64,000 nucleotides of DNA, taken from contig NZ_CP117435.1 in NCBI RefSeq assembly GCF_030687495.1, positions 4,220,501 to 4,284,500 on the forward strand. The letters run 5' to 3'. Shown piece after piece: positions 37,023 through 45,983 of the stretch (positions are counted from its first letter, which is position 1; every line of letters starts with the position of its first letter). The translations under genes and the position numbers were made by a program. Origin of the DNA: Pseudomonas sp. FP453 (lineage in GTDB: Bacteria; Pseudomonadota; Gammaproteobacteria; Pseudomonadales; Pseudomonadaceae). The notes below the pieces were generated by a model. That model saw nothing but the letters and a program-made list of their open reading frames with translations, had not been told where the DNA came from and made no database searches.

Positions 37023-37481
37023 GTCGTTTTAGGACCCATTGGAAGTTTAAGTTGCGAAATATTGCAGCGGCATCCTGCCCACGCCCAAGCGTGTAGGAAC
37101 AGGGGGTCAGCGCGTTGGCGCAAATGGTGCCCGAGGAATGCCATCAGCGCTATTGATTACTGAGGAAAAAACCTTCTTTGTGGTGGTTTTCTCGGCCCGA
37201 GACAGAGCCTTCTTACGCGAAAGTGAAGCGAGGGAATTGTCCGAGATGATGTGTGAAAATTCCGTGTAGCGAATATTTCGACACACAAATTTTAGGGTCG
37301 GACAGAAACGAGTGTGGGAACCGGCATGTGTGGGAGCAGGGCTTATGTGGGAGCTGGCTTGCCTGCGATGCGGGCACCTCGGTCTTTCAGTTACACCGAG
37401 GTGATGCTATCGCAGGCAAGCCAGCTCCCACACAATCCCGCTCCCACACTGATTGTGCTTAGATCAGATTTGGCGAGCGGT
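37023..37481. other. Gene-free stretch with promoter of the LTA-synthase-family gene and a REP cluster
   Basis: About 460 bases without a credible gene. The right half is occupied by the REP cluster annotated separately; the left half, 37030-37250, must contain the promoter of the leftward transferase gene. I see no other structure. Confidence 0.4.
37328..37449. repeat. REPIN nested in a second, shorter REP pair
   Basis: The usual inverted TGTGGGAGCTGGCTTGCCTGCGAT ends with a CACCTCGGT-type spacer are flanked on both sides by additional TGTGGGAGC-GGG-like ends, giving a nested double palindrome of about 120 bases. Confidence 0.9.
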
Positions 37482-37673
37482 TCAGATCCGCACGTTGCCC
37501 CGTGGCCCGGCAATCGCCCAGATGATCAAGCCCAGCACCGGCAACAACAGGATCAGCAAAATCCACAGCACTTTGGCGCCCGTGCTCGCGCCGCTTTTGA
37601 ACACGTTGATGATCGCCCAGATATCCAGCGCGAGGATGATCAGCCCGATCAAGCCATTAAAAGTGGAACCCAT
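37482..37673 (-). CDS. PLDc_N-type small membrane protein
   Basis: A 63-residue protein with two membrane helices (GLIGLIILALDIWAIINVF and VLWILLILLLPVLGLIIWAI) and a short GPRG tail. This is the phospholipase-D N-terminal-like membrane module that occurs alone in many bacteria. Start ATG 37673; an upstream in-frame start adds only eight residues. Function unknown. Confidence 0.85.
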   Translation of the reverse strand: MGSTFNGLIGLIILALDIWAIINVFKSGASTGAKVLWILLILLLPVLGLIIWAIAGPRGNVRI

Positions 37674-37740
37674 GGTGTCGCTCCTAAGTGAGGGCATGCA
37701 CTTGTAGGATAGTCAGCCCTGACGGGGGTTCCGTTTTATT

Positions 37741-38271
37741 TCACACGTGTAGGGCGATTCGCAGCGCTTCCAGCGAAGGTTCGGCCTTGATACCGACTTC
37801 GGCACACAACTCCAGTACGCGTGGCAGGTCCTTGCCGTAGACCAGCACTGTTTGAATCTCGTCATCGAGCAACTGGCTGAAGTTGAGCAGCGTGTAGCCA
37901 CCGTCTTCTGGGCTGAGGGCGCTCATCTGGATCTGGATGCGGCTCAACGCCGTGAGGTTTTCGGTCTTGGCCAGTTGCTTGGGCTTGAGGTTGAACGCCA
38001 CGCCGGGGCCGAACGAGGCGATGATCTGCGCAAACAGCTCGCCGTAGGTGTCGGCCTGGAACAGTGCGGTGTCCGGCAGGCTGCCCACGACTATCCATTC
38101 ACCCAGCGGGATCGGGAAGCTGTCGTCGTAGTTGATATCCGGGTTGGCCGCCAGAAACGCCTCCGGGTCTGCGTAGGCCTGGACCGCTTCGTCGGCGATG
38201 CGGGCCACCTCGTCCTCGCTCATGACACTGGCGCTGATTTTGCTGATGAGTTCGACGAGGGCGGCTTTCAT
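37741..38271 (-). CDS. Conserved hypothetical protein
   Basis: A 176-residue acidic soluble protein that I cannot assign. It has no signal peptide, no membrane segment and no catalytic motif. The N-terminus is helical (ALVELISKISASVMSEDEVARIADEAVQAY). The remainder mixes strands and helices (LGEWIVVGSLPDTALF, then LLDDEIQTVLVYGKDLP). It follows the ankyrin gene by 41 bases on the same strand and is probably co-transcribed with it. Confidence 0.75.
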   Translation of the reverse strand: MKAALVELISKISASVMSEDEVARIADEAVQAYADPEAFLAANPDINYDDSFPIPLGEWIVVGSLPDTALFQADTYGELFAQIIASFGPGVAFNLKPKQLAKTENLTALSRIQIQMSALSPEDGGYTLLNFSQLLDDEIQTVLVYGKDLPRVLELCAEVGIKAEPSLEALRIALHV

Positions 38272-38312
38272 GGGGCGATCCTGTGGTGGGCTGGATTTTG
38301 AGGGCGCAAAGC

Positions 38313-38828
38313 CTACACCAGTTTCTGCAACTTCGCCGCCGTATCCACTGCGCCCATGGTCTGTGCCGCCGCCAGTGCAGTTGCACCCTGGGCATCAGCG
38401 GCCTTGGGGTTGGCCCCCTGGCCGAGCAGGTAGTCAAGCAGCTCCACGCGGTTGAACATCGCCGCCATCATCAATGCGGTGCGGCCATCGGAAGAGGCCG
38501 CATCCACCGGCGCGCCGCCTTCGATCAGGGCCTTGACCACGTCCAGGTTGCCTTTGAACGCAGCGCCGGCAATCGGCAGTTGATTCTTGTCATTGGCGAT
38601 CAGTGGGTCGGCCTTGAATTCCAGCAGTACTTTTACCGCCTCGGCATGGCCGTGGTAGGCGGCGAGCATCAGCAGGGTGTCGCCGTTATGGTTGCGAAAA
38701 TTCGCAGGCAAGCCTTTGGCCAGCAGTGCGGCGAGCATAGCGGCGTCGCCCCGGCGCGCAACGTCAAAGACCTGCTCGGCAAATTCGGCGGCTTCGTCTT
38801 CGGTCATTTGTTTGGGTTGGTCTGACAT
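38313..38828 (-). CDS. Ankyrin-repeat protein
   Basis: A 171-residue protein with about four ankyrin repeats from residue 30 to 165 (units such as DTLLMLAAYHGHAEAVKVLL and TALMMAAMFNRVELLDYLL). There is no signal peptide. Ankyrin repeats bind other proteins; a partner is not visible, though the hypothetical protein downstream in the same unit is the obvious candidate. Confidence 0.9.
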   Translation of the reverse strand: MSDQPKQMTEDEAAEFAEQVFDVARRGDAAMLAALLAKGLPANFRNHNGDTLLMLAAYHGHAEAVKVLLEFKADPLIANDKNQLPIAGAAFKGNLDVVKALIEGGAPVDAASSDGRTALMMAAMFNRVELLDYLLGQGANPKAADAQGATALAAAQTMGAVDTAAKLQKLV

Positions 38829-38938
38829 GTGGGGGCTCCCTGGCGATGGCTATATAGGCGCCTAGTGTCGCGATGGAGTTCCCCACTGTCATGGCTTTTT
38901 TGCCAAAAGCGGCCATAGGCAGAATCAATGGCGCGACA

Positions 38939-40765
38939 TTAATAACGGAACTGGCCGCCCTGGATCTGCGCCAATAACTGCCCCGTTACCGGCACGTAGC
39001 AGTCCGAGCCCGGCAACCAGGCGTAGACCGGGTCGTTACCCGCCTTCTCCGGGTCGAACGCCTCCTCCTTGAGCTTGACCTTCTGGTACTTGAAGGTGCC
39101 CGTGGTCTCCATCTTCACCTTGATCCGCAGGAACAACGGCACCGCATAGGGCGGTAACTGGCCATGGGCGAACTGCAACAGTTCACGCATGTCCAGCGAC
39201 GCCAGGGACTCGCTCGGGGTGATCGCGACCATGCCCGCACGGCCGTTGGTGTTTTCGATTTCCACCCCGTAGGCCACCACTTCGGCGATCTGCGGGTGTT
39301 GCAACAGGATGTTCTCGACCTCGGTGGTGGAGACGTTCTCACCCTTCCAGCGATAGGTGTCCCCCAGGCGATCGACGAATTGCGCATGACCAAAGCCGAT
39401 GCTGCGCAACAAGTCGCCGGTATTGAAGTAACGGTCACCCTTTTCGAACACGTCGGTGAGGATCACCTTGCGGTTCTTTTCCGGGTCGGTGTAGCCGTCG
39501 AACGGGGATTTTTCATCGATTCGCGCCAGCAACAGGCCCTGCCCGCCCGTCTGCACCTTGCGCATGAAGCCATCGCTGCCACGGATCGGCTCGCCGTTGT
39601 CGTGGGCGTAGTCCACCAGCGCCCAGTGTTGCAGGCAAAAGCCGATGGTGTTGTCGAAATTCAGCACGTTAGTGAAGCCGATATTGCCGTCGCTGGCGGC
39701 ATACAACTCGCAGATATGGTCAACGCCATAGCGCTGCTTGAACTGCGCCCAGACCCCGGGGCGCAGGCCATTGCCGACCATCTTGGTCACGCGGTTGTCA
39801 CGGTCGCTGGCGCTGGGCGGCTGGTCGAGCAGGTAACGGCACAACTCGCCGACATACCCCAGGGTGGTCGCGTTGAACTTGCGCGCATCGTCCCAGAACT
39901 GGCTGGCGCTGAACTTGCGCCGGATGGCAAACCCCGACGCGCCGACAATCGCCGAGCCCCAGCACACACACAGGCCGGTGGCGTGATACAGCGGCAAGGT
40001 GCAATAGAGGACGTCGTCCGGGCCCATGTCCAGGGCGATGCTGCCGAAGCTGACGGCGGTCTTGGTCCAGCGGCCGTGTTTCATGATGCCGGCCTTGGGC
40101 AGGCCCGTGGTGCCGGAGGTGTAGATATAGAAGCACGGGTCATTGAAGAAGATCTGCGCGGTGCTGGCCGGGTTTTCCGCCGGGCACTCGGCGCTGGCGG
40201 CCATCAGGTCGGTGTAACCCGCAGGCACCTCGCTGGCCTGCTGATCGGCGACAAACCACGTGCGTTCGGCCGGAATCGCCACCTGATCACGTACCGCCTC
40301 AAAGGACGCCACCAGTTCCGAGCCCACCACAATCGCCACCGGGTTCACCAGGTTCAGGCTATGCACCAGCGTGCCGTGGGTCTGTGAGGTGTTGACCATG
40401 GCGCAGATGCCACCGAGCTTGGCCACGGCCAGTACATTCAGCAGCAACTCGGGGCGGTTCTCGATAAACATCGCCACCACGTCACCCTTGCGCACGCCCT
40501 GGGCCTGCAGGAAATGGGCGATACGGTTCGCGCGTCCATTGGCCTCGCGGTAGCTGAGCACGCGGTCAGCGTATAAAAGCGCGGTGCCATCGGGATTGCG
40601 CAGGGTGGCCTGCTCGAAGTGCCAGCCCAACCCGCAAGGCTGGGCCGGGTCGGTGACGTTGGCAGCACGCATGCCGCGCACCACCCGTGGCAGGGCGCGA
40701 ACAATGGCGGGCACCTTACGCAACAGCATGCGCCAGGTGATCATGTCGTTTTGCGGATGGCTCAT
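38939..40765 (-). CDS. Long-chain acyl-CoA synthetase (FATP/FadD6-like)
   Basis: A 608-residue adenylate-forming ligase. The P-loop YTSGTTGLPKAG lies at about residue 217, the A5 motif ELYAASDGNIGF (about 350), and the A8 hinge DTYRWKGENVSTTEVEN at about 460. It activates a fatty acid, or possibly a bile or very-long-chain acid, to an acyl-CoA through an acyl-AMP. The sequence type (TSQTHGTLVHSLN, NTGDLL) is that of the fatty-acid-transport-protein-like branch, distinct from FadD1/FadD2. Monocistronic. Confidence 0.9.
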   Translation of the reverse strand: MSHPQNDMITWRMLLRKVPAIVRALPRVVRGMRAANVTDPAQPCGLGWHFEQATLRNPDGTALLYADRVLSYREANGRANRIAHFLQAQGVRKGDVVAMFIENRPELLLNVLAVAKLGGICAMVNTSQTHGTLVHSLNLVNPVAIVVGSELVASFEAVRDQVAIPAERTWFVADQQASEVPAGYTDLMAASAECPAENPASTAQIFFNDPCFYIYTSGTTGLPKAGIMKHGRWTKTAVSFGSIALDMGPDDVLYCTLPLYHATGLCVCWGSAIVGASGFAIRRKFSASQFWDDARKFNATTLGYVGELCRYLLDQPPSASDRDNRVTKMVGNGLRPGVWAQFKQRYGVDHICELYAASDGNIGFTNVLNFDNTIGFCLQHWALVDYAHDNGEPIRGSDGFMRKVQTGGQGLLLARIDEKSPFDGYTDPEKNRKVILTDVFEKGDRYFNTGDLLRSIGFGHAQFVDRLGDTYRWKGENVSTTEVENILLQHPQIAEVVAYGVEIENTNGRAGMVAITPSESLASLDMRELLQFAHGQLPPYAVPLFLRIKVKMETTGTFKYQKVKLKEEAFDPEKAGNDPVYAWLPGSDCYVPVTGQLLAQIQGGQFRY

Positions 40766-41057
40766 GGAGGAACGTCCTTTTTCTTATTCTTCGTTATGCC
40801 TTGCAGGAAATTACGTCAGCCCTTGTTCACCTGTACACGCGGGATTTGAAAAGTTTTGTATCCCGATGAACAGCCGCAGAAAAAGGGAATTTCGCCGTTC
40901 AAGGGCAGTCTTCATAGATATCGGCGCGCCCAACCACCCGGTTGAATAGCGCAAAATGCAGGATGCATGATGGCCATTCATGCAATTTGCACGAAAACAA
41001 AAATTCGTGAATTTTATAAGCTACTGATCTATAAGGATTTTTCTTAGAAAGGCTAGA

Positions 41058-41073
41058 TGGCACAATCACTGCA
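41058..41073 (+). promoter_or_regulatory. Sigma-54-type promoter upstream of the DUF3509 gene
   Basis: TGGCACAATCACTGCA matches the -24/-12 consensus TGGCACN5TTGCA with only one T-to-C change in the core and exact GG-GC spacing. The expected start of transcription is about 35 bases before ATG 41120. The 200 bases upstream (40766-41057) are AT-rich and could hold enhancer sites for a sigma-54 activator, but I see no clear inverted repeat there. Confidence 0.5.
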
Positions 41074-41119
41074 CCTATCACTCCATGCTTGCCAACTTGA
41101 GCCAACGGAGCTGATAGAC

Positions 41120-41398
41120 ATGAGCCTGATCCAAGATAAATTCGCTTCAGTATTCTCCAACTACGATGTCACCACCCAGCCTCGCCCGGACGGCGGCATC
41201 CTGCTGACCTTGCGCAACAGCGAAGGCAAGCAGGTCAAGCGCTCCATCTCCTACCAACAACTGCACACCGCCGACCAACTGACGTGGGTGATCAGCGCCA
41301 TTCGCCGCGACCTGGCCGAACAAGCCAGCGACCTGCCACAGATTTCGATGCTGCAAAGCCAGAATCGCTTTGCCTTGCCGACCTACCATTCGGCTTAA
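41120..41398 (+). CDS. DUF3509 domain protein
   Basis: A 92-residue soluble protein of a family restricted mainly to Pseudomonas, function unknown. The pattern (MSLIQDKFASVFSNYDVTTQPRPDGG, GKQVKRSISYQQL, VISAIRRDLAEQ) is typical of DUF3509. I start at ATG 41120 with CGGAG upstream; the longer frame from 41057 overlaps the sigma-54-like promoter. It ends before a strong terminator. Confidence 0.85.
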   Translation: MSLIQDKFASVFSNYDVTTQPRPDGGILLTLRNSEGKQVKRSISYQQLHTADQLTWVISAIRRDLAEQASDLPQISMLQSQNRFALPTYHSA

Positions 41399-41410
41399 AC
41401 ACCCGGCACA

Positions 41411-41450
41411 AAAAAGGGCCGCAACGCCATTCAGCGTTGCGGCCCTTTTT
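41411..41450. terminator. Rho-independent terminator
   Basis: Eleven-bp stem GGGCCGCAACG/CGTTGCGGCCC flanked by As on the left and five Ts on the right. It can end DUF3509 transcription and also the convergent LuxR-type gene. Confidence 0.92.
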
Positions 41451-41460
41451 CATGCGCCTG

Positions 41461-41730
41461 TCACCAGAGTCCCTGGCGCGCCGCTTCATTCATCGCCTGT
41501 ACGCGGTTGGTCACTTCCAACTTGCCGTAGATGTTGCGCAGGTGGAATTTCACCGTGGCCTCGGACGTCTCGCGAATCTGGCTGATCTCCCAGACGGTCT
41601 TGCCGTTCGACGCCCACCGCAGGATCTCCAGCTCCGTCGGCGTCAGGGACTTGCCCGCCAAGCTCAGGCGTCTTCTGATAGCGTTGGGCAGGGTATACAG
41701 CGGCGGGTACAGCTCCTCTGCGCCTCTCAT
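41461..41730 (-). CDS. Small LuxR-type helix-turn-helix regulator
   Basis: An 89-residue protein that is almost only a LuxR/GerE DNA-binding domain: LTPTELEILRWASNGKTVWEISQI (residues 29-52) followed by the recognition helix SEATVKFHLRNIYGKLEVTNRVQAM. It has no receiver or autoinducer domain, so any signal must come from expression level or a partner. It sits in the place where, in P. aeruginosa, the methionine-salvage genes next to mtnD would be found. Confidence 0.85.
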   Translation of the reverse strand: MRGAEELYPPLYTLPNAIRRRLSLAGKSLTPTELEILRWASNGKTVWEISQIRETSEATVKFHLRNIYGKLEVTNRVQAMNEAARQGLW

Positions 41731-41936
41731 TACATCTCTCCTTTATCGGCGGATGCTTCACCACCTTCGGACTTCTCCGATTGACAGGTGATATAAACGT
41801 GGGTGCCAGGAAGAGTTGCATAACGAATGGTATTAAGGCGTAAGGCCCGCAATAAACAGCTGAGCCCTACAACCGAATAAGGTTCTTCCCACGACAACTT
41901 CCAACTCGCCGGGGTTGAACATTCAAGAACTTGTGC

Positions 41937-42464
41937 TTAATCGTCCAAGCCTGGGAAACGACGGACAATTTCGTCACCTGTAAGAACGGCCTCGCCTGCA
42001 ACCGTATTAAACAAGTGCAGTGTCACGAAGTGCGGGTTCTCACCGATATCGGTCCAATGGGGCAAGCCCGCCGGAATCAGCAACACGTCGTTTTTCTCAC
42101 AACGTACGGCGTACACATAGTCCCCCACATGCAAGGCAATCAGTCCCTGCCCGGCGATGAAGAAGCGCGCATGGTCCTCGCGGTAGTGGCGCTCGCTGAG
42201 CAATTGCGCGCGCACCTGGTCTTTTTGCGGATCAGCGCTCGTGACGCTGAACACCTCGACATTGCCGTAACCCAAGGTAGCAATCTGCTGCTGGTACGCG
42301 GCGATCATGTCAGCATCGCTGGCGCCTTTCTCGATCGGGCACGGCTGCCAGCGCTGGAAACGCACGCCATGCTCCGCCAGGGTCGCGACGATGTCGTCGA
42401 GATGGGTCAGGACCTTGTTCGGGGTGTCCGGTGTGGCGACGTGGTAGACAGCGACATAACTCAT
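41937..42464 (-). CDS. Acireductone-dioxygenase-like cupin with altered metal ligands
   Basis: A 175-residue cupin, full length for acireductone dioxygenase (MtnD): VYHVATPDTPNKVLTH, GVRFQRWQ, GLIALHVGDYVYAVRCEKNDVLLIPAG and FTGxDI-like TGDEIVRRFPGLDD. However, the metal site EHxHxxxE of MtnD reads ERHYREDH here. Two of the His ligands and the Glu are replaced by Arg92, Tyr94 and His98; only the last His (His136, PHW) remains, with His93 nearby. The start codon overlaps the MFS stop as ATGA, so the two are coupled. The methionine-salvage partners mtnB and mtnC are absent beside it. It may have a changed reaction or be inactive. Confidence 0.8.
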   Translation of the reverse strand: MSYVAVYHVATPDTPNKVLTHLDDIVATLAEHGVRFQRWQPCPIEKGASDADMIAAYQQQIATLGYGNVEVFSVTSADPQKDQVRAQLLSERHYREDHARFFIAGQGLIALHVGDYVYAVRCEKNDVLLIPAGLPHWTDIGENPHFVTLHLFNTVAGEAVLTGDEIVRRFPGLDD

Positions 42465-43618
42465 TGCACGGTTCCTCTGTTGGGCTCTTGCAATCGAAGG
42501 CCAATGATAATGGCGGCGGCCAGCGCCGCGAGGCTGGCGATACTGAAAGTCAGGGTCGGCCCCAACAGGTTCCAGCTGTAACCGGCATACAGCGCACCCA
42601 GCGCCCCGCCGGTGCCGGCCAGCGCGGCGTACAACGCCTGGCCCTGGCCCTGTTGTCTGTCGCCGAAACTGCGTTGCACAAAGGCAATCGCCGCCGCATG
42701 GAAACTGCCAAACGTGGCGGCGTGCAGCACCTGCGCCAACAGCAGCACCCAGAAAAATTCGGCAAACGAACCCAGCAACAACCAACGCACCGCCGCCAAA
42801 AGGAAGCTGGCCAGCAGCACCCGGCGTATCGAAAAGCGCGTGAGGATGCGGCTCATGCCCAAAAACATCAGCACTTCCGCCACCACCCCCAGCGCCCACA
42901 ACAGGCCGATCAGGCCACGACTGTAGCCCAGGTGCTCAAGGTGCAAGGTAAGAAAGGTGTAATACGGGCCGTGGCTCATTTGCATCAGCGCCACGCAGGC
43001 ATAAAACGCCAGTACGCCGGGGCTGCGCAGTTGCTTGAGAAAGCCGTCGCCCGCCAGGCGGTTGCCGTGGCTGGCCGGCTGCGCATTCGGCACCCACAGA
43101 CTGGCGCCGATGATGCCGGCCATGATCACCACGACCACCACCGGGTAGATATCCAGGCTCAGCCAGTCGAACAGGCGCCCCATGATCACCACGGTAAGGA
43201 TAAAACCGATGGAACCCCACAGGCGGATCTGGCTGTAGCGCGAGGTCTGTTTTTGCAGGTGCGCCAGGGTGATCACTTCAAACTGCGGCAGCACCGCGTG
43301 CCAGAAGAACGCGTGCAGCGCCATCACCAGGGCCAGCCAGGCGTAGGTCTGGCTGACGAAGATCAGCGAGAAGCTTGCCAGGGTACACACCGCGCCAAAG
43401 CGCACGATGGCCAGGCGCCGCCCGGTGTAATCCCCCAGCCAGCCCCACAGGTTGGGCGCCACGCAGCGCATCAGCATGGGGATGGCCACCAGTTCGCCAA
43501 TGCGCGCACTGGAAAAGCCCAGGTGATCGAAGTACAGGGCCAGGAACGGCGCCGTCGCCCCGAGCAGGGCGAAGTAGAAGAGGTAGAAGCTGGAGAGGCG
43601 CCAGTAGGGAAGCGTCAT
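42461..43618 (-). CDS. MFS transporter, HcaT/phenylpropionate-permease-like
   Basis: A 385-residue protein with about twelve membrane helices. The start MTLPYWRLSSFYLFYFALLG and RLWGSIGFI motif are typical of the 3-phenylpropionate/nucleoside-H+ symporter-like branch of the major facilitator superfamily. ATG 43618 is chosen because it opens at helix 1; the longer frame runs back into a REP repeat. Substrate unknown. It overlaps the downstream cupin gene by four bases. Confidence 0.88.
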   Translation of the reverse strand: MTLPYWRLSSFYLFYFALLGATAPFLALYFDHLGFSSARIGELVAIPMLMRCVAPNLWGWLGDYTGRRLAIVRFGAVCTLASFSLIFVSQTYAWLALVMALHAFFWHAVLPQFEVITLAHLQKQTSRYSQIRLWGSIGFILTVVIMGRLFDWLSLDIYPVVVVVIMAGIIGASLWVPNAQPASHGNRLAGDGFLKQLRSPGVLAFYACVALMQMSHGPYYTFLTLHLEHLGYSRGLIGLLWALGVVAEVLMFLGMSRILTRFSIRRVLLASFLLAAVRWLLLGSFAEFFWVLLLAQVLHAATFGSFHAAAIAFVQRSFGDRQQGQGQALYAALAGTGGALGALYAGYSWNLLGPTLTFSIASLAALAAAIIIGLRLQEPNRGTVQ

Positions 43619-43619
43619 G

Positions 43620-43687
43620 TGGGTTGGGGCTGCTGCGCAGCCCAGCGGGAGCAAGCTCCCTCGCCACAGCAAGCTCCCTGGCTACAG
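43620..43687. repeat. REP of a different class (GGGAGCAAGCTCCC type)
   Basis: Contains the palindromes GGGCTGCTGCGCAGCCC and GGGAGCAAGCTCCC, then a second partial AGCAAGCTCCCT copy. It fills the gap between aroC and the MFS gene. Confidence 0.8.
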
Positions 43688-43688
43688 G

Positions 43689-44780
43689 TCACAGCTGGCC
43701 CAGCACCGGGGTGGTTACACGAACGTCGGCGTTTTGCCCACGGTTGCGCAGCAGGTGGTCCATCAGCACGATGGCCATCATCGCCTCGGCAATCGGCGTG
43801 GCACGGATGCCAACGCACGGGTCATGGCGGCCTTTGGTGATCACGTCCACCGGGTTGCCATGCACATCGATCGAGCGGCCCGGCGTGGTGATGCTCGACG
43901 TGGCCTTGAGCGCCAGGTGCGCCACGATCGGCTGGCCGGAGGAAATGCCACCAAGGATGCCGCCCGCATTGTTGCTGAGGAAACCTTCTGGCGTCAGCTC
44001 ATCGCGATGCTCGGTGCCGCGCTGGGATACGCACGCAAAACCGGCGCCGATTTCCACGCCCTTCACTGCGTTGATGCTCATCAGCGCATGGGCCAGCTCG
44101 GCGTCCAGGCGGTCGAAGATCGGCTCGCCCAGGCCCGGCTTCACGCCCTCGGCCACCACGGTGATCTTCGCACCGACGGAATCCTGGTCGCGGCGCAACT
44201 GGTCCATGTAGGCTTCCAGCTCCGGCACTTTGTCCGGGTCGGGGCTGAAGAAGGCGTTGTCTTCCACGCTGTCCCAGGTCTTGAACGGGATCTCGATCGG
44301 TCCCAGCTGGCTCATGTAGCCACGGATCACGATGCCCTGGGTGGCCAGGTATTTCTTCGCAATGGCACCCGCGGCCACGCGCATCGCGGTTTCACGGGCC
44401 GAGCTGCGGCCGCCGCCCCGGTAGTCGCGTTCACCGTATTTGTGGTGGTAGGTGTAGTCGGCGTGGGCCGGGCGGAACAGGTCCTTGATCGCCGAGTAGT
44501 CCTTGGACTTCTGGTCGGTGTTGCGGATCAACAGGCCGATGGCGCACCCGGTGGTGCGGCCTTCGAACACGCCGGAGAGGATCTCGACTTCGTCGGGCTC
44601 CTGGCGCTGGGTAGTGTGGCGGCTGGTGCCGGGCTTGCGGCGGTCGAGGTCACGCTGCAGGTCTTCCAGGGACAGCTCGAGGCCGGGCGGGCAGCCGTCG
44701 ACAATGGCGACCAACGCCGGGCCATGGCTTTCGCCCGCGGTGGTGACAGTGAACAGCTTGCCGAAGGTATTGCCGGACAT
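43689..44780 (-). CDS. aroC: Chorismate synthase
   Basis: A 363-residue AroC, the last enzyme of the shikimate pathway. It converts 5-enolpyruvylshikimate-3-phosphate to chorismate with reduced FMN. Signatures: [19 protein letters not shown] near the N-terminus (His17 in [20 protein letters not shown]), [14 protein letters not shown], and [21 protein letters not shown]. Full length and intact. Confidence 0.97.
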   Translation of the reverse strand: MSGNTFGKLFTVTTAGESHGPALVAIVDGCPPGLELSLEDLQRDLDRRKPGTSRHTTQRQEPDEVEILSGVFEGRTTGCAIGLLIRNTDQKSKDYSAIKDLFRPAHADYTYHHKYGERDYRGGGRSSARETAMRVAAGAIAKKYLATQGIVIRGYMSQLGPIEIPFKTWDSVEDNAFFSPDPDKVPELEAYMDQLRRDQDSVGAKITVVAEGVKPGLGEPIFDRLDAELAHALMSINAVKGVEIGAGFACVSQRGTEHRDELTPEGFLSNNAGGILGGISSGQPIVAHLALKATSSITTPGRSIDVHGNPVDVITKGRHDPCVGIRATPIAEAMMAIVLMDHLLRNRGQNADVRVTTPVLGQL

Positions 44781-44922
44781 GCAGGGCGCTCCGTGAAATC
44801 AGTTGTAATCACTCAGGGGTGATAACCAAGCGCGCCAGTATACGCGGGCCAACCGACTAGTTCATCCTCGAAACCTTCCGGGTAGACATTGGTCGAACCG
44901 GCACCTCCCTGATGATGGCGCG

Positions 44923-45885
44923 ATGATGCTTCGAGTTCTACTGCTGGCCCTCACCCTGTTTACCGCCGTGGCCCACGCCGCCTCCCCCGTGGTGCTGCAA
45001 CGGCCCATCAGCCTGGACACCGGCAGCGGCGAGCTGTTTGGCTCACTGCTGCTGCCCCAATCCGACAAGCCGGTGCCGGTGGTGCTGATCATCGCCGGTT
45101 CCGGCCCCACCGACCGCAACGGCAACAGCGCCGACGGCGCCCGCAACGACAGCCTCAAGCGCCTGGCCTGGGTACTGGCCCGGCACAACATCGCCAGCGT
45201 GCGCTACGACAAGCGCGGCGTCGCCGCCAGCCTGGCGGCCACGCCGGACGAACGTAACCTGACACTCGACGCCTACGTGTCCGACGCCGTGGCCTGGGGC
45301 AAACGGCTCAAGGCCGACAAGCGCCTGGGCCCGCTGGTGGTGCTCGGCCACAGCGAAGGCGCGCTGGTGGCGGCCCTCGCCGCGCCGCAACTGCAACCGG
45401 CGGGCGTGATTTCCCTGTCCGGCAGCGCACGTCCGGTGGATCAAGTGATCCGCCAGCAACTGGCGGATCACCTGCCCCCTGCCCTGTTGCTGCGCAGCAA
45501 TCAGATCCTGGATAGCTTGAAGGCCGGACAGGTGGATGCGGACGTGCCTGGCCCGCTGCTGGGTATTTTCCGACCGAGCGTGCAGCCCTATCTGATCAGC
45601 CTGTTTCGCGCTGATCCGTCGGCGGCCTTCGCCAAATTGAACATGCCGGCGCTGATCATCCAGGGCACCAACGATATCCAGGTCGGCATCGGCGATGCCC
45701 AGCAGTTGAAAAAGGCAAAGCCCGATGCACAACTAGCGCTGATTGAGGGCATGAATCACGTGATGCGCATCGTGCCCAAGGATGTGCACCAGCAATTGGC
45801 CTCCTACAACGACCCGCAATTGCCCCTCGCGGCCGAGTTGGGCAGCCGTGTGGTGCGCTTTATCGACGGACTTCAACCCCGTTAA
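44923..45885 (+). CDS. Secreted alpha/beta hydrolase
   Basis: A 320-residue protein with a signal peptide (MMLRVLLLALTLFTAVAHA) and an alpha/beta-hydrolase fold. Oxyanion-loop region IIAGSGPTDRNGN, nucleophile elbow GHSEG (about residue 143), acidic residue in GTNDIQVG and catalytic His in GMNHVMR. It is probably a periplasmic or outer-membrane esterase; substrate unknown. Start ATG 44923; divergent from aroC with 142 bases between. Confidence 0.88.
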   Translation: MMLRVLLLALTLFTAVAHAASPVVLQRPISLDTGSGELFGSLLLPQSDKPVPVVLIIAGSGPTDRNGNSADGARNDSLKRLAWVLARHNIASVRYDKRGVAASLAATPDERNLTLDAYVSDAVAWGKRLKADKRLGPLVVLGHSEGALVAALAAPQLQPAGVISLSGSARPVDQVIRQQLADHLPPALLLRSNQILDSLKAGQVDADVPGPLLGIFRPSVQPYLISLFRADPSAAFAKLNMPALIIQGTNDIQVGIGDAQQLKKAKPDAQLALIEGMNHVMRIVPKDVHQQLASYNDPQLPLAAELGSRVVRFIDGLQPR

Positions 45886-45983
45886 GCGACAATTTGTCTC
45901 TAGTCCTACAGAAAACGGCCGATAAGCCCAGTGTCGCAGCAAAAAAGCTGTCGGCTAGCTGGGCTTGGACAGGATCGCGCCGC

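Noticed and set aside
42465..42899. N-terminal extension of the acireductone-dioxygenase-like gene to 42899
   Set aside because: The extra 145 codons overlap the MFS gene in another frame and are low complexity; ATG 42464 gives the full family length.
42431..43840. Open frame on the plus strand opposite the MFS and aroC genes
   Set aside because: It crosses two genes and a REP repeat and shows only antisense-type composition.
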